From NCBI GenBank assembly GCA_937967325.1, contig CALBSQ010000193.1:1-64000 (forward strand): DNA of 64,000 nucleotides. The letters are read 5' to 3'. Under the pieces are notes generated by a model, which worked only from the letters and a program-made list of their open reading frames with translations, had not been told where the DNA came from and did not search any database. Each line of letters opens with the position of its first letter. Within the stretch, counting starts at the first letter, position 1. Positions 34,599-43,429 of this stretch are shown here, in pieces. Position numbers and translations under genes: made by a program. The DNA is from an uncultured Chloroflexota bacterium (GTDB taxonomy: Bacteria > Chloroflexota > UBA4733).

Positions 34599-35401
34599 TG
34601 CATCTCACCCACGTCATACTCACCCTGAATGAGGCGGCTGAGATTGCGGCGTGCGTGCGCTCGCTCGGTCCGGCCGATGAGCTGCTCCTGCTCGACAGCG
34701 GCAGTAGCGACGATACGGTTCGGCGATGCCGGGAGGCATCGGTAGGCCTACCCTTCCGCGTCCGGACCGTGACGCGACCATTTCAGAACTACGCCGACCA
34801 GCGCAACGCCGCGCTTGAACTGGCGCGAAGCGACTGGGTATTATTCATCGACGCCGACGAGCGCAGCTCACCGGAGCAGGCGGTGGAGATGGCTTTGCGC
34901 ACGCAGGCGCCGGATGCACCCGCCGGTTTCTGGATTCCGCGCCGCAACGTCATACTCGGTCACGGTATGCACTACACCGGCTGGTGGCCCGACTACCAGT
35001 TGCGGCTCTTTCAGACGCGGTTAGGCCGCTACGATCCGGACCGTCCGGTACATGAGCTCGTAGAGCTGCGGGGCGAAGCGCAGCACTTGCAGGCGCCGTT
35101 GCTCCACTACAACTATCGCACGCTGCGTCAGTTCTTCACCAAGCAACAGCGCTACGCGCTTCACGAGGCCAGGCAGCTCCAGCGCCAGGGCCAGCGTTTC
35201 CGCCCGCGCGCGCTTGCCGGACAGCCGCTCCGCGAATTCGTTCGGCGCTACGTGCAGCTCTCCGGCTGGCGCGACGGCGGCCATGGCCTCCTGTTGAGCG
35301 CACTGATGGCCTGGTATCGACTGGAGGTGCTGCGCGAGCTGGCGCGACTGCCACCGAGGGTTGATACGCGAATACAGCTTAGTCCACGGGAGAAACGATG
35401 A
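34598..35401 (+). CDS. GT2-family glycosyltransferase (WaaE/KdtX-like)
   Basis: A 267-residue GT2 enzyme with VILTLNEAAEIAACVRSL, LLLDSGSSDDTV, the typical NYADQRNAALELARSDWVLFIDADE, and the acceptor region HYTGWWPDYQLRLFQ. This layout matches WaaE-type enzymes that add a sugar to a lipid-linked or core glycan. The true start is GTG 34598, which shares one base with the previous stop; an earlier in-frame start falls inside the previous gene. Cassette E1 follows its stop after 6 nt. Confidence 0.9.
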   Translation: MHLTHVILTLNEAAEIAACVRSLGPADELLLLDSGSSDDTVRRCREASVGLPFRVRTVTRPFQNYADQRNAALELARSDWVLFIDADERSSPEQAVEMALRTQAPDAPAGFWIPRRNVILGHGMHYTGWWPDYQLRLFQTRLGRYDPDRPVHELVELRGEAQHLQAPLLHYNYRTLRQFFTKQQRYALHEARQLQRQGQRFRPRALAGQPLREFVRRYVQLSGWRDGGHGLLLSALMAWYRLEVLRELARLPPRVDTRIQLSPREKR

Positions 35402-35407
35402 GTGATG

Positions 35408-35572
35408 TGGCGCCGGGGCGGCGACTGCGGTCCGCCGCCAGAGCACGCGACTGCGGTCGGGACAGAATGTGCCGCCGTTCCAGCGTCTGGCGACCGCGAT
35501 CGCCCTTGGAGTCGATCGGTGCACCGCAGTGCCGTGCTCTGGCGGCGGACCGCAGTCGCCGCCCCGGCGCCA
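35408..35572. repeat. Inverted-repeat cassette E1
   Basis: Perfect 39-bp arms (35408-35446 and 35534-35572), beginning TGGCGCCGGGGCGGCGAC, flank an 87-bp spacer. It begins 6 nt after the stop of one glycosyltransferase gene and lies 97 bp before the next gene, inside what otherwise looks like one operon. Confidence 0.9.
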
Positions 35573-35669
35573 CCATCGCCTTGTCTCTTCCCCATTGTCA
35601 GGCTAGGGTCTGCCCAGGTCCAACGTCTAGTAGCTACTCCGTCGTTGAGATGCACCGGGCCTGACCGAC

Positions 35670-36644
35670 ATGTCCTCCTCACTCACACAAACCGAGCAAC
35701 TCGTCGTGTCGGCCGTCATTGTCAGTTGGAACGTCTGCCCGCTGCTTCGCCATTGCCTGGCGTCACTGCAGGCGGCGAGGGTGCGGCTCCCTCTGGACGT
35801 GTGGGTGGTGGATAATGCGTCGACCGACGATAGCGTCACCATGGTGCGTGAGGAGTATCCTTGGGTCCAGATGGTCATTAATCGGGAAAATCGGGGATTC
35901 GCCGCGGCCAATAATCAGGGGCTCCGACGCAGCGACGGTCGTTACGCGTTGCTATTGAACGCCGATGCCGCGCTCACGGACGGAGCGCTGGAAGCAATGT
36001 GTGCATATCTGGATCGGCATTCCAATGTCGGTGTGGTTGGTCCCCAGCTGCTCAATTCCGACGGAACGATCCAGTCCTCGCGGCGGCGGGCGCCAAGACT
36101 GGCTACCGGTTTTGTGGAAAGCACACAGCTCCAGCAATGGTGGCCGCGCTGGTGGCTGACGGACCGCTACTATGTCGCTGACCGCACCGATGGGGAGACT
36201 CAGCCGGTCGATTGGCTTGTAGGGGCCTGCCTCCTGGTGCGGCGCGCGGCCATCGACGCCGTCGGGCTGTTAGATGAAAGCTTCCAGATGTACTCGGAGG
36301 AGCTGGAGTGGTGTTTACGCATTGGGCGCGCCGGATGGGAGGTGACCTATCTTCCCAGCGCCCGGGTCGTGCATCATTACGGACAGAGCAGTGGCCAAGA
36401 CGTGCTCGCACGGCATCTGAACTACCATGCCAGCAAGTATCGCCTCAACGCCATGTCCCATGGCAGGCCGGCTGCCTTGCTGCTCCGCTGCTGGATCGCT
36501 GGCCTGTATCTCCTGCAGTTCTGCCAGGAGCTGGCCAAACTGGCATTCATTGATCGCAACCGGCCGATGCGCCGCGATCGCCTTCGCGTGCTTGCCAAGG
36601 TGCTGCTCTGGCACGTTCGTTCGGCCCGGGAGACGGCCGGGTGA
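35670..36644 (+). CDS. GT2-family glycosyltransferase (rhamnosyltransferase-like)
   Basis: A 324-residue GT2 protein paralogous to the enzyme at 33663. It shows SAVIVSWNVCPLLRHCLASL, WVVDNASTDDSV, NRGFAAANNQGLRRSDG, the LLLNADAAL metal motif, and LVGACLLVRRAAID with QMYSEELEWCLRIGRAGW. The C-terminal third has a hydrophobic helix (LLRCWIAGLYLLQF) for membrane association. ATG 35670 is used; the DNA upstream is the end of cassette E1 and spacer. It is coupled to the next gene by a GTGA overlap. Confidence 0.9.
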   Translation: MSSSLTQTEQLVVSAVIVSWNVCPLLRHCLASLQAARVRLPLDVWVVDNASTDDSVTMVREEYPWVQMVINRENRGFAAANNQGLRRSDGRYALLLNADAALTDGALEAMCAYLDRHSNVGVVGPQLLNSDGTIQSSRRRAPRLATGFVESTQLQQWWPRWWLTDRYYVADRTDGETQPVDWLVGACLLVRRAAIDAVGLLDESFQMYSEELEWCLRIGRAGWEVTYLPSARVVHHYGQSSGQDVLARHLNYHASKYRLNAMSHGRPAALLLRCWIAGLYLLQFCQELAKLAFIDRNRPMRRDRLRVLAKVLLWHVRSARETAG

Positions 36645-37840
36645 AAGTGCTCTTTGTCACCGGGGAATTCCCGCCCATGGTAGGCGGCGTCGGCGATTAC
36701 ACCGACCGGCTGGCCGGGGCCCTGTGCGATCGCGGGGATGAGGCCGTCGTGCTGACCTCGTCGCTACCAACAAAGGTCGCCGTCGCCAATACCGATGCCG
36801 TTTGGGCCGGGCTCCCCAACGCGGCGGTTTTCTACGCCGTGGCCAGGTGGGACTTCTCGGCGTGGAAGACCGTGATCGCCGCCATCCGCGCCGAGCGACC
36901 GGACGTCGTCCATCTGCAATACCAGGCTGCCGCCTTTGGGACTCGGGGACAGATCACGCTCCTGCCCTGGATGTTGCGGAGCTGGAACATCCGTCCCCTC
37001 GTGGTGACCACCTTCCACGACCTGTTGAGTCCGCACTTGTTCCCCTTATCTGGTCGAGTCGGCCTTGATCGCGCCGCTGTTGGCTGGCTAGCGTCCGCCT
37101 CCGACGCCGTCATCGCCACCAACGGCGAAGACCGCGACCGACTAAAGGCGCTCCGCGTCAAGCGCCTCTGGCGGGCGCCGATCGGCAGCAACATTGCTGC
37201 GCCACCCCCATCGGAATTCGATCGTCAGGCATGGCGTCGGCAACACGGTCTCGGACCAGAGCAGTTGGCGCTGGCCTATTTCGGCTTCTACAATGCCTCA
37301 AAAGGACTCGATGAGCTCTTCACCGCCTTCGCCAAGTTGTTGAGGGAGCGACCGACGGACCGCCTCTTCTTGATCGGCGGCGGAACCGGGCAGACAGATC
37401 CAACAAATGTCGACTATGAGCGCCACCTGCGTCAACTCGTGGTTGATCTGGGCCTCACCGAACGGATCAGCTGGGTTGGCTATCGAGACGCTGCCGAAAT
37501 CTCGGCCTACCTGATCGGCGCCGACGTTGTTGTCCTGCCGTTTCGCGACGGCGTATCGCTGCGGCGGGGAACACTCATGGCCGCGCTAACACACGGCTGC
37601 GCCATCGTGACGACACGACCGTCCCGGCCCATTCCCGAGCTGGAGCAGCACCAGGCGGTGGTCACCTATTCCGCGGGCGAGGATGGCGCCTTGCTCGCAG
37701 CACTGGAGAGCTGTACTAGCGTCGAGACTCGCTCGCGTCTGCGTCAGGGGGCGCTAACCGCCGCCCGTCAATTCGCCTGGCCGGCTATTGCCGCGACGCA
37801 CTCGGCCATGTACCGTTCGTTGTGCAGGGAAGTCACATAG
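36641..37840 (+). CDS. GT4-family glycosyltransferase
   Basis: A 399-residue GT-B enzyme. The N-terminal VTGEFPPMVGGVGDYTDRLA is the acceptor-side glycine loop of GT4 proteins; the C-terminal half carries LALAYFGFYNASKGLDEL, RISWVGYRDAAEISAYL, and the donor-side segment VVLPFRDGVSLRRGTLMAAL. It would transfer a sugar from a nucleotide donor to the growing glycan in the cytoplasm. It is the last gene of the 29-38 kb glycan operon. Confidence 0.9.
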   Translation: MKVLFVTGEFPPMVGGVGDYTDRLAGALCDRGDEAVVLTSSLPTKVAVANTDAVWAGLPNAAVFYAVARWDFSAWKTVIAAIRAERPDVVHLQYQAAAFGTRGQITLLPWMLRSWNIRPLVVTTFHDLLSPHLFPLSGRVGLDRAAVGWLASASDAVIATNGEDRDRLKALRVKRLWRAPIGSNIAAPPPSEFDRQAWRRQHGLGPEQLALAYFGFYNASKGLDELFTAFAKLLRERPTDRLFLIGGGTGQTDPTNVDYERHLRQLVVDLGLTERISWVGYRDAAEISAYLIGADVVVLPFRDGVSLRRGTLMAALTHGCAIVTTRPSRPIPELEQHQAVVTYSAGEDGALLAALESCTSVETRSRLRQGALTAARQFAWPAIAATHSAMYRSLCREVT

Positions 37841-37852
37841 ACAGGAGGGCCG

Positions 37853-37874
37853 GGGAGCCACGGTGACAGCTCCC
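37853..37874 (+). terminator. Weak hairpin after the glycan operon
   Basis: GGGAGC (37853-37858) pairs with GCTCCC (37869-37874) around a 10-nt loop, 13 bp after the GT4 stop. The stem is short and no T-run follows, so its role as terminator is tentative. A candidate -10 box TATACT (37957-37962) for the next gene lies downstream. Confidence 0.3.
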
Positions 37875-38062
37875 TGATGCCGGTAGGATCATGTGGCTAC
37901 CTTGGATAGGATCGCATCCCCCTGCTACCTCTGGGACGGGCCCGTCGAGCCCTGGGTATACTGGGTCACCACGGCGCGGACCGGGCACACTCGGAAGCGC
38001 ACCAAGGGACACTTTGTCGCGGGGAGCGGCTGCTTGTACCTTTTTGTAGAGGAGCGCAGCAA

Positions 38063-38833
38063 ATGGCGTTGAGCATGGCACAGGAGATTGCACCCGTTGT
38101 GGCGGCAGCGCCCCGCATAGGATTCGGCGTTGGCGCCGTTGCTTTGGGGACACGGCAAAGTGGGATTCGCATCCTGCTGGCGGAATCCATCCCCCTCGTG
38201 CGCAAGGGCCTGCGCATGGCGTTGGAGGAACAGGGCAACCACGAGGTAGTTGGCGAAGTCGCCACGGCAAGAGAGGCAATGGCCATTATCCAGCGGGAGT
38301 CAATCGACGTGCTCATCGCCTGTGTGGAGTTGGACGATCAGAGTGGCTTGCACCTCATCCACTTGGCTCGTCGCCAGCGTCCGAATCTGCGTTGCTTGCT
38401 GCTCAGCGAAGCCGAGAGCGAGGAAGAGCTCTATCTGGCCTTCAAAGTGGGAGCCGCAGGCTACTTCTCCAAGATGATCGCCCCCGAGCCGTTGCTTGCC
38501 GCCGTCCAGCAAGTCGCCGATGGCTGCGTCCTGCTGAGCACCGACGCGCTCATGCACACGCGGCGGCGGAGTCGGGCCGACAAAATTCTGGAGCAGATGG
38601 AGCAGCCTGCTCCGGAGCCGCAGTATCTGCCCCTGTCGAACCGCGAGTTGGAGGTCGTCAAGCTCATCGCCCAGGGCAACGGCAATAAGCACATCGCGCA
38701 GGCGTTGACCATCAGCGATCAGACGGTCAAGAATCACATCACCGCCATCTTGCGCAAGCTCGGCGTCAACGATCGCACCCACGCGGCCATCTACGCCCTG
38801 CAGCGCGGCTGGATCAACGACGTCACCACATAA
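38063..38833 (+). CDS. LuxR/NarL-type response regulator with degenerate receiver
   Basis: The 256-residue protein has an atypical 33-residue N-terminal extension, a receiver-like domain (about 35-150) and a LuxR-type helix-turn-helix (about 185-250: LSNRELEVVKLIAQGNGN and DQTVKNHITAILRKLGV). In the receiver the acidic pair is ILLAES instead of LVDD, and the phospho-acceptor aspartate is replaced by Cys87 (LIACVEL). The conserved lysine is retained (YFSKMI). Normal phosphorylation is therefore unlikely. ATG 38063 follows AGAGGAG. No histidine kinase is adjacent. Confidence 0.88.
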   Translation: MALSMAQEIAPVVAAAPRIGFGVGAVALGTRQSGIRILLAESIPLVRKGLRMALEEQGNHEVVGEVATAREAMAIIQRESIDVLIACVELDDQSGLHLIHLARRQRPNLRCLLLSEAESEEELYLAFKVGAAGYFSKMIAPEPLLAAVQQVADGCVLLSTDALMHTRRRSRADKILEQMEQPAPEPQYLPLSNRELEVVKLIAQGNGNKHIAQALTISDQTVKNHITAILRKLGVNDRTHAAIYALQRGWINDVTT

Positions 38834-38936
38834 GCAGTTGCGGGTATCTCGCCGGAATCCACACCAGCCTCCTTGCTGTGACAGGTGGGCTGGTACGCTG
38901 GCTCACCGATCGTGAGGCCAGGAGCATGACGACGCC

Positions 38937-39809
38937 GTGACAACTCACCCAACGCCGACGCTGCCCATGCCGTTGAGCAGCTTGCGAGATTATTTGCGAC
39001 GTGCTCTTGCCGAGGACGTGGCCTGGGGCGACGTGACGACACAGGCGCTCGTTCCCGACACGGTTGCCGCGAGCGGGCAGATTGTTGCTCGCGAACCCGG
39101 GGTAATCGCGGGCTTGCCAGTGGCGCGCGAAGCGTTCACCTTAGTTGATGAGCGATTGCAGTTCGCGCAAGTCGTACCGGACGGCGCGCTGATTCAGCCC
39201 GGAGCGGTGGTCGCTACTATTGACGGCCCGGCCGCCGGATTGCTCACTGCCGAGCGGGTGGCGTTGAACTACCTGCAGCGTCTGTCAGGCATTGCCACCT
39301 TGACCCGGCGCTACGTTCAGGCGATTGCTGGGACAACGGCGCGCCTGGTCGACACCCGCAAGACCACGCCCGGGCTGCGCAGCTTGGAAAAGTACGCGGT
39401 GCGTTGCGGCGGCGCCGGCAATCACCGCTTCGGCTTGAGTGACGGCGTCCTGATCAAAGATAACCACATCGCCATCCTCGCCCGGCAGGGCATTCCGCTG
39501 CGCGACGTGGTGGCGCGGGCACGCGCCGGCGTCGCGCACTCTCTGCGCATTGAGGTCGAAGTTGACGGCATCGACCAGATCGAAGAAGCGCTGGCCGGCG
39601 GCGCGGACGTAATCTTGCTGGACAACATGTCCCCCACGATCCTCGCCGCGGCGGTTCGCCAGATCGCCGGTCGAGCGCTCACCGAGGCTTCCGGCGGCAT
39701 CACACTGGACAACGTGCGAGCGTGCGCCGAGGCCGGAGTGGACCTCATCAGCGTCGGCGCCTTGACTCACTCCGTGCCGGCGCTCGATCTGGGGTTGGAC
39801 ATCGCGTAG
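38937..39809 (+). CDS. nadC: Nicotinate-nucleotide pyrophosphorylase (quinolinate phosphoribosyltransferase)
   Basis: NadC converts quinolinate and PRPP to nicotinate mononucleotide, CO2 and pyrophosphate in de novo NAD synthesis. Motifs: EDVAWGDVTTQAL near the N-terminus, ERVALNYLQRLSGIATLT, the PRPP/quinolinate site VDTRKTTPGLRSLEKYAVRCGG, SDGVLIKDNHI, and the C-terminal EASGGITLDNV with VDLISVGALTHS. Length (290 aa) is normal. GTG 38937 is used; ATG 38967 is an alternative. NadA and NadB are not adjacent. Confidence 0.94.
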   Translation: MTTHPTPTLPMPLSSLRDYLRRALAEDVAWGDVTTQALVPDTVAASGQIVAREPGVIAGLPVAREAFTLVDERLQFAQVVPDGALIQPGAVVATIDGPAAGLLTAERVALNYLQRLSGIATLTRRYVQAIAGTTARLVDTRKTTPGLRSLEKYAVRCGGAGNHRFGLSDGVLIKDNHIAILARQGIPLRDVVARARAGVAHSLRIEVEVDGIDQIEEALAGGADVILLDNMSPTILAAAVRQIAGRALTEASGGITLDNVRACAEAGVDLISVGALTHSVPALDLGLDIA

Positions 39810-39865
39810 CCCCCACACGGCTGAATCGACTATACTCACCGCTACGGCGCGAGAGGAGCACGCGG

Positions 39866-40639
39866 TTGGGATTACTTGACAACAAGGTTGCCGTGATTTT
39901 CGGTGTGGCGAACCACCGCAGCATCGGCTGGCAGATTGCTCAGACCTTTTCCGGCGCGGGGGCGACGCTGGCCTTCGCGTCGCAGGAACGGGTGGTCTCC
40001 GATGTCGAAAGGCTCGTCGCGAACCTTGGCGCGCCTCCGGTGTACTCCTGCGACGTTCAGAACGATGACGACGTGCCACGGGCCTTCAGCCAGATACTGG
40101 AGCGACTAGGCGGCGTCGACATTGTCGTTCACAGTCTCGCCTTTGCTAATCGCCAGGATGTCTCCGGCGGTCGATTTGTCGACACCTCGCGCGACGGCTT
40201 CGCGCTCGCCCTCGACGTCAGCGCCTATTCCCTGACCTTGATCGCACGGTCGGCGGAGCAGTCGCTGGTGGCGAGAGGCGGCGGCAGCATTGTGACGATG
40301 ACCTACATGGGCAGCGAACGCGTCGTACCGAACTACAATGTCATGGGTGTGGCCAAGGCCGCGCTGGAGTGCAGTGTGCGCTACCTTGCCCACGACCTAG
40401 GTCCCCAGGGTATCCGGGTCAACGCCATCTCCGCCGGTCCCCAACGAACCCTGGCTGCTCGCGCCATTGCCGGATTCCCCGACATGGAGAAGCACGTCGC
40501 GGCCCACGCGCCACTGCGAAGAAACGTGGAAGGCGCCGATCTTGGCAATGCCGCCCTCTATCTCTGCAGCGACCTCGGTCGTTCCGTCACCGGGGAGGTG
40601 CTGCACGTGGACGCCGGCTACAACATTATGGGGATGTAG
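39866..40639 (+). CDS. fabI: Enoyl-[acyl-carrier-protein] reductase (NADH)
   Basis: FabI performs the last reduction of each fatty-acid elongation round. The 257-residue SDR has the FabI-type cofactor loop VIFGVANHRSIGWQIAQ, HSLAFANRQ, and the catalytic Tyr-x6-Lys in MTYMGSERVVPNYNVMGVAK, with the C-terminal AGPQRTLAARAI and DAGYNIMGM. TTG 39866 follows GAGAGGA; a longer frame upstream runs into nadC and is not used. A TATACT at 39831-39836 may be its -10 box. Confidence 0.94.
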   Translation: MGLLDNKVAVIFGVANHRSIGWQIAQTFSGAGATLAFASQERVVSDVERLVANLGAPPVYSCDVQNDDDVPRAFSQILERLGGVDIVVHSLAFANRQDVSGGRFVDTSRDGFALALDVSAYSLTLIARSAEQSLVARGGGSIVTMTYMGSERVVPNYNVMGVAKAALECSVRYLAHDLGPQGIRVNAISAGPQRTLAARAIAGFPDMEKHVAAHAPLRRNVEGADLGNAALYLCSDLGRSVTGEVLHVDAGYNIMGM

Positions 40640-40782
40640 TAATCGTCCGCCCCATAGCATTTGCATATCTTAACCATTTTCTTACCTTTACTTGTGATAT
40701 TCCTTAGGTTTTGCCTGCTACCCTGAAACGTTGGAGGCATCGCAACGGCGATGCCAAGTAACAACGCGAAAGGGACTTTGGA
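40640..40782 (+). promoter_or_regulatory. AT-rich leader with hairpin before the secreted repeat protein
   Basis: This stretch is clearly richer in A and T than the rest of the window (for example 40661-40725), as expected for a promoter region. It then has a perfect 8-bp hairpin (GGCATCGC, loop AACG, GCGATGCC; 40736-40755) in the presumed 5' leader and a Shine-Dalgarno AAAGGGA before TTG 40783. It matches no riboswitch class I recognise. Confidence 0.4.
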
Positions 40783-41691
40783 TTGAATTTCTCTAGGCTT
40801 CGTCGAGGGTTGGTCATCGCTGGCGCAGTAGGCTGCCTGGTTCTTCCGGGTGTCGCGCTCGCTGATACAACCGCCGCTCCCGCTACGGGAGGTACCGTGT
40901 CCAATCCAACGCTGCTCAACGGCGTCATTCAAGGCAGCCTGGCAGCAAACACCGGAGGGTCGTACGAGTACGCCAAGTTCAACTACCCTGGCGACGGCTC
41001 GACGGTCACGCTCAATCTGACCGTCGACAACCCGCTGGCCCTGGAGAACACCTCGGGCGGCTTTGCCGTCTACCAGGGCAGCACGCTCATCGGTACATCG
41101 AGCATCACCAGCGATCCGCACACCGCGTCGCTGAGCTTCTCCTCTACTACCGCCGGGCTGACGACAGTGCAGGTATTTGACTATGACCCGAACGCCAGCT
41201 TCCACTATACGCTGACACCGGAGGGTCTGCCGGCGCAGAACGCGGCCACAACCTCGGCCACCAGCACCGAGAGCGCCGCGAGCGCCACTTCGGCAACGGC
41301 TTCCGCGGCGACGACCAGTACGACGAGCACGACTTCGACCGCGGCTTCCGGCGGCAATGGCGGTCCCAGCACGCTGAGCGGCTCCGCCAGTGGCACGCTT
41401 GCCGGCAACAGCGCCGGTAGTATAGCGACCTACTCACTTGACTACGCTGGTAACGGCCAGACTGAGACCATCTCACTCACCGTATCGCCCACGCTGCCGC
41501 AGGAGAACGGCGCGGCGGGGCTCAACGTGTACGACGCCAGCGGCAATCTGATTGGCACGGCACAGCCGACCGCGCCCGGCGCGGTTTCCATCACGCTGTC
41601 GAACAACCCGGCCGGCAAGTACACGGTCCAGATCTTCAACTACGATCCGACGACCACCGTCAGCTACACCGTGTCTGAGGCGGTCTCCTAA
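40783..41691 (+). CDS. Secreted protein with two beta-sandwich repeats (pre-peptidase C-like)
   Basis: The 302-residue product has a Sec signal peptide (RLRRGLVIAGAVGCLVLPG then VALAD). Two homologous domains follow (about 42-145 and 195-300), each with a glycine/serine start, beta strands and a closing motif VQVFDYDPNASFHYT or VQIFNYDPTTTVSYT. They are joined by a linker of about 45 residues made of Ala, Ser and Thr. The domain pattern resembles pre-peptidase C-terminal modules. No catalytic motif or anchor is seen, so it may be a matrix or surface protein. A strong hairpin ends the unit. Confidence 0.72.
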   Translation: MNFSRLRRGLVIAGAVGCLVLPGVALADTTAAPATGGTVSNPTLLNGVIQGSLAANTGGSYEYAKFNYPGDGSTVTLNLTVDNPLALENTSGGFAVYQGSTLIGTSSITSDPHTASLSFSSTTAGLTTVQVFDYDPNASFHYTLTPEGLPAQNAATTSATSTESAASATSATASAATTSTTSTTSTAASGGNGGPSTLSGSASGTLAGNSAGSIATYSLDYAGNGQTETISLTVSPTLPQENGAAGLNVYDASGNLIGTAQPTAPGAVSITLSNNPAGKYTVQIFNYDPTTTVSYTVSEAVS

Positions 41692-41715
41692 CCCCAGCTC
41701 ATCGGTCGAGTTCTT

Positions 41716-41756
41716 CGGCGGGGCAAGAGCGGCATACAGCCGCTCTTGCCCCGCCG
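41716..41756 (+). terminator. Strong terminator hairpin
   Basis: A perfect 18-bp stem (CGGCGGGGCAAGAGCGGC and its complement at 41739-41756) with the 5-nt loop ATACA lies 24 bp after the stop of the secreted repeat protein. No T-run follows. It is the strongest simple hairpin in the window. Confidence 0.8.
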
Positions 41757-41950
41757 GCATTGTGGCGACTCAGTTCTGAGTCCTCCAAGCTCGGGACGTT
41801 ACTGGTACCATGGTGACCCCTCCCCTGTCATCCTGAGCGCGTTACACTTTGCCAACGTGGGAAACAGAGGCACGCGTCATTTTGCGCGCTGCCAGCAAGA
41901 ACGCGTCACGACCCGGCGTTGACGCGTCTAGCAAGAAAGCGGTCGCGTCG

Positions 41951-43429
41951 ATGTTGGAGCGAGAGGTCAAGCTGAGCGTGCCCAACGAGTTTGTGCTGCC
42001 GGACCTGAACGGCGTACTCGCCGATGCGACCGCCATAGCCGCGGACCAGCTCACCTTGGATGCGACCTATTATGACACGCCCGATCTACGCCTCGCGCGC
42101 TGGGGATGCAGCTTGCGATATCGGTCTAACGACGGCTGGTCGGTAAAGTTGCCGGCGTCTACGCAAGGAGACGTCTTGGCTCGGCACGAGATCGCATTTG
42201 AGGGCAGCCCGGAGCAAGTGCCTGCTGCAGCGGCGGACCTCCTTCACGCCTACATCCGGCGCGAGCCAATCCAGCCGGCGCTGCAGCTCTCCACGGTACG
42301 GCGACGAGTGCGGCTGCTGCGCGAGGATGGCTCGAGGCTTGCGGAAGTAGACGACGACGAGGTCTCCGTGCTGGAAGGCAATCCCGGAATGCGGTTTCGG
42401 GAGCTAGAGGTGGAACTGGGCGAGACGGCCGACGCCGTGCTGCTTCCCATGTTGACGGCCCGGCTCCGTGCTGCCGGCGCTGGCACGTCGGACGGCGCCC
42501 CGAAGCACATCCGCGCACTGGGAGCGCCAGCGTCGGCGCCTCCGGAGGTCAGCGTTAGGGCGCTCCACAAGCCGGTAACAGGAGCGCAGGTGGTGCGCCA
42601 GACCATCACCCGTTCGGTGGAGTTGCTACTCCGGCACGATCCTGGGGTTCGCCTCGGCGATGATCCCGAGGATGTCCATCAGGCTCGAGTCGCCACGCGA
42701 CGACTACGATCAGATCTGCGCACGTTCCGGCCCCTGCTTGATGCTGAGTGGGTCGAGTCCCTTCGCGACGAGCTTCGCTGGCTTGGTGGGGAGCTCGGCG
42801 CAGTCCGCGATCGCGAGGTCCTGCATGCACGTCTCGAGGCACACGCCGCACGCCTGCCTGACGATGATACGGTGGCCAGTAAGGAGCTGGTCGACCTGCT
42901 CGTGACGGAGGAAAACGCGGCGCGGGCAAGCTTGCTGGAAGCCATTCGAGCGGATCGCTATGTGGCCCTGTTGGAGCGTTTGATCCAAGCCGCCAATGAG
43001 CCGGCGGTTGAGCCGAGGGCGAAGGGCCTGGCGCGCAAGCACTTGCCACCGCTGGCTGTCCGTGCCTGGCACCGCTTGCAGCAAGCCGTGACGCGCCTGC
43101 CCGCTACGCCCGCCGACGCCGAGCTGCACCAAATCAGGATCCTCGCCAAGCGCTGCCGCTACGCGGCAGAGGCAGTGGCCCCGGTAGCCGGCATGCAAGC
43201 GCAGCGGTTTGCGCGGGCTGTTGCGAACCTGCAGACGGTGTTGGGAGAACTGCAGGACAGCGTCAATGCGCAAGACTGGCTGCGCCGCGTGGGCTACTCG
43301 GCCGGGCAAGCGTTCGTGGCAGGCGAATTGCTGATGATCGAGCGCAGCGCCGCCCAGGAAGCGCGGCAGCAGTGGCCGGCCGCCTGGAAAGCGCTTGACC
43401 GCAAGGGAGTACGGCGATGGCTGCACTGA
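41951..43429 (+). CDS. CYTH-CHAD domain protein
   Basis: The 492-residue protein joins an N-terminal CYTH triphosphate-tunnel domain (about 1-200, starting with the ExExK motif EREVKL) to a C-terminal CHAD domain (about 225-490). CHAD is a helical bundle with conserved histidines, visible in DVHQARVATRRLRSDLRTF and LHQIRILAKRCRYAAEAV, and binds polyphosphate. CYTH domains hydrolyse or bind triphosphates. The start is placed at ATG 41951 because the CYTH motif begins at once; the frame is open upstream to 41849. The 3' end overlaps a SixA-type phosphatase gene. Confidence 0.9.
   Translation: MLEREVKLSVPNEFVLPDLNGVLADATAIAADQLTLDATYYDTPDLRLARWGCSLRYRSNDGWSVKLPASTQGDVLARHEIAFEGSPEQVPAAAADLLHAYIRREPIQPALQLSTVRRRVRLLREDGSRLAEVDDDEVSVLEGNPGMRFRELEVELGETADAVLLPMLTARLRAAGAGTSDGAPKHIRALGAPASAPPEVSVRALHKPVTGAQVVRQTITRSVELLLRHDPGVRLGDDPEDVHQARVATRRLRSDLRTFRPLLDAEWVESLRDELRWLGGELGAVRDREVLHARLEAHAARLPDDDTVASKELVDLLVTEENAARASLLEAIRADRYVALLERLIQAANEPAVEPRAKGLARKHLPPLAVRAWHRLQQAVTRLPATPADAELHQIRILAKRCRYAAEAVAPVAGMQAQRFARAVANLQTVLGELQDSVNAQDWLRRVGYSAGQAFVAGELLMIERSAAQEARQQWPAAWKALDRKGVRRWLH

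Noticed and set aside
35402..35815. Open frames across cassette E1
   Set aside because: They only read through the GC-rich repeat arms, overlap the real GT2 gene in another frame and show no family pattern.
40640..40782. Cyclic-di-GMP or other known riboswitch before the secreted repeat protein
   Set aside because: The conserved core nucleotides of the classes I know are not present; only a simple hairpin is visible.
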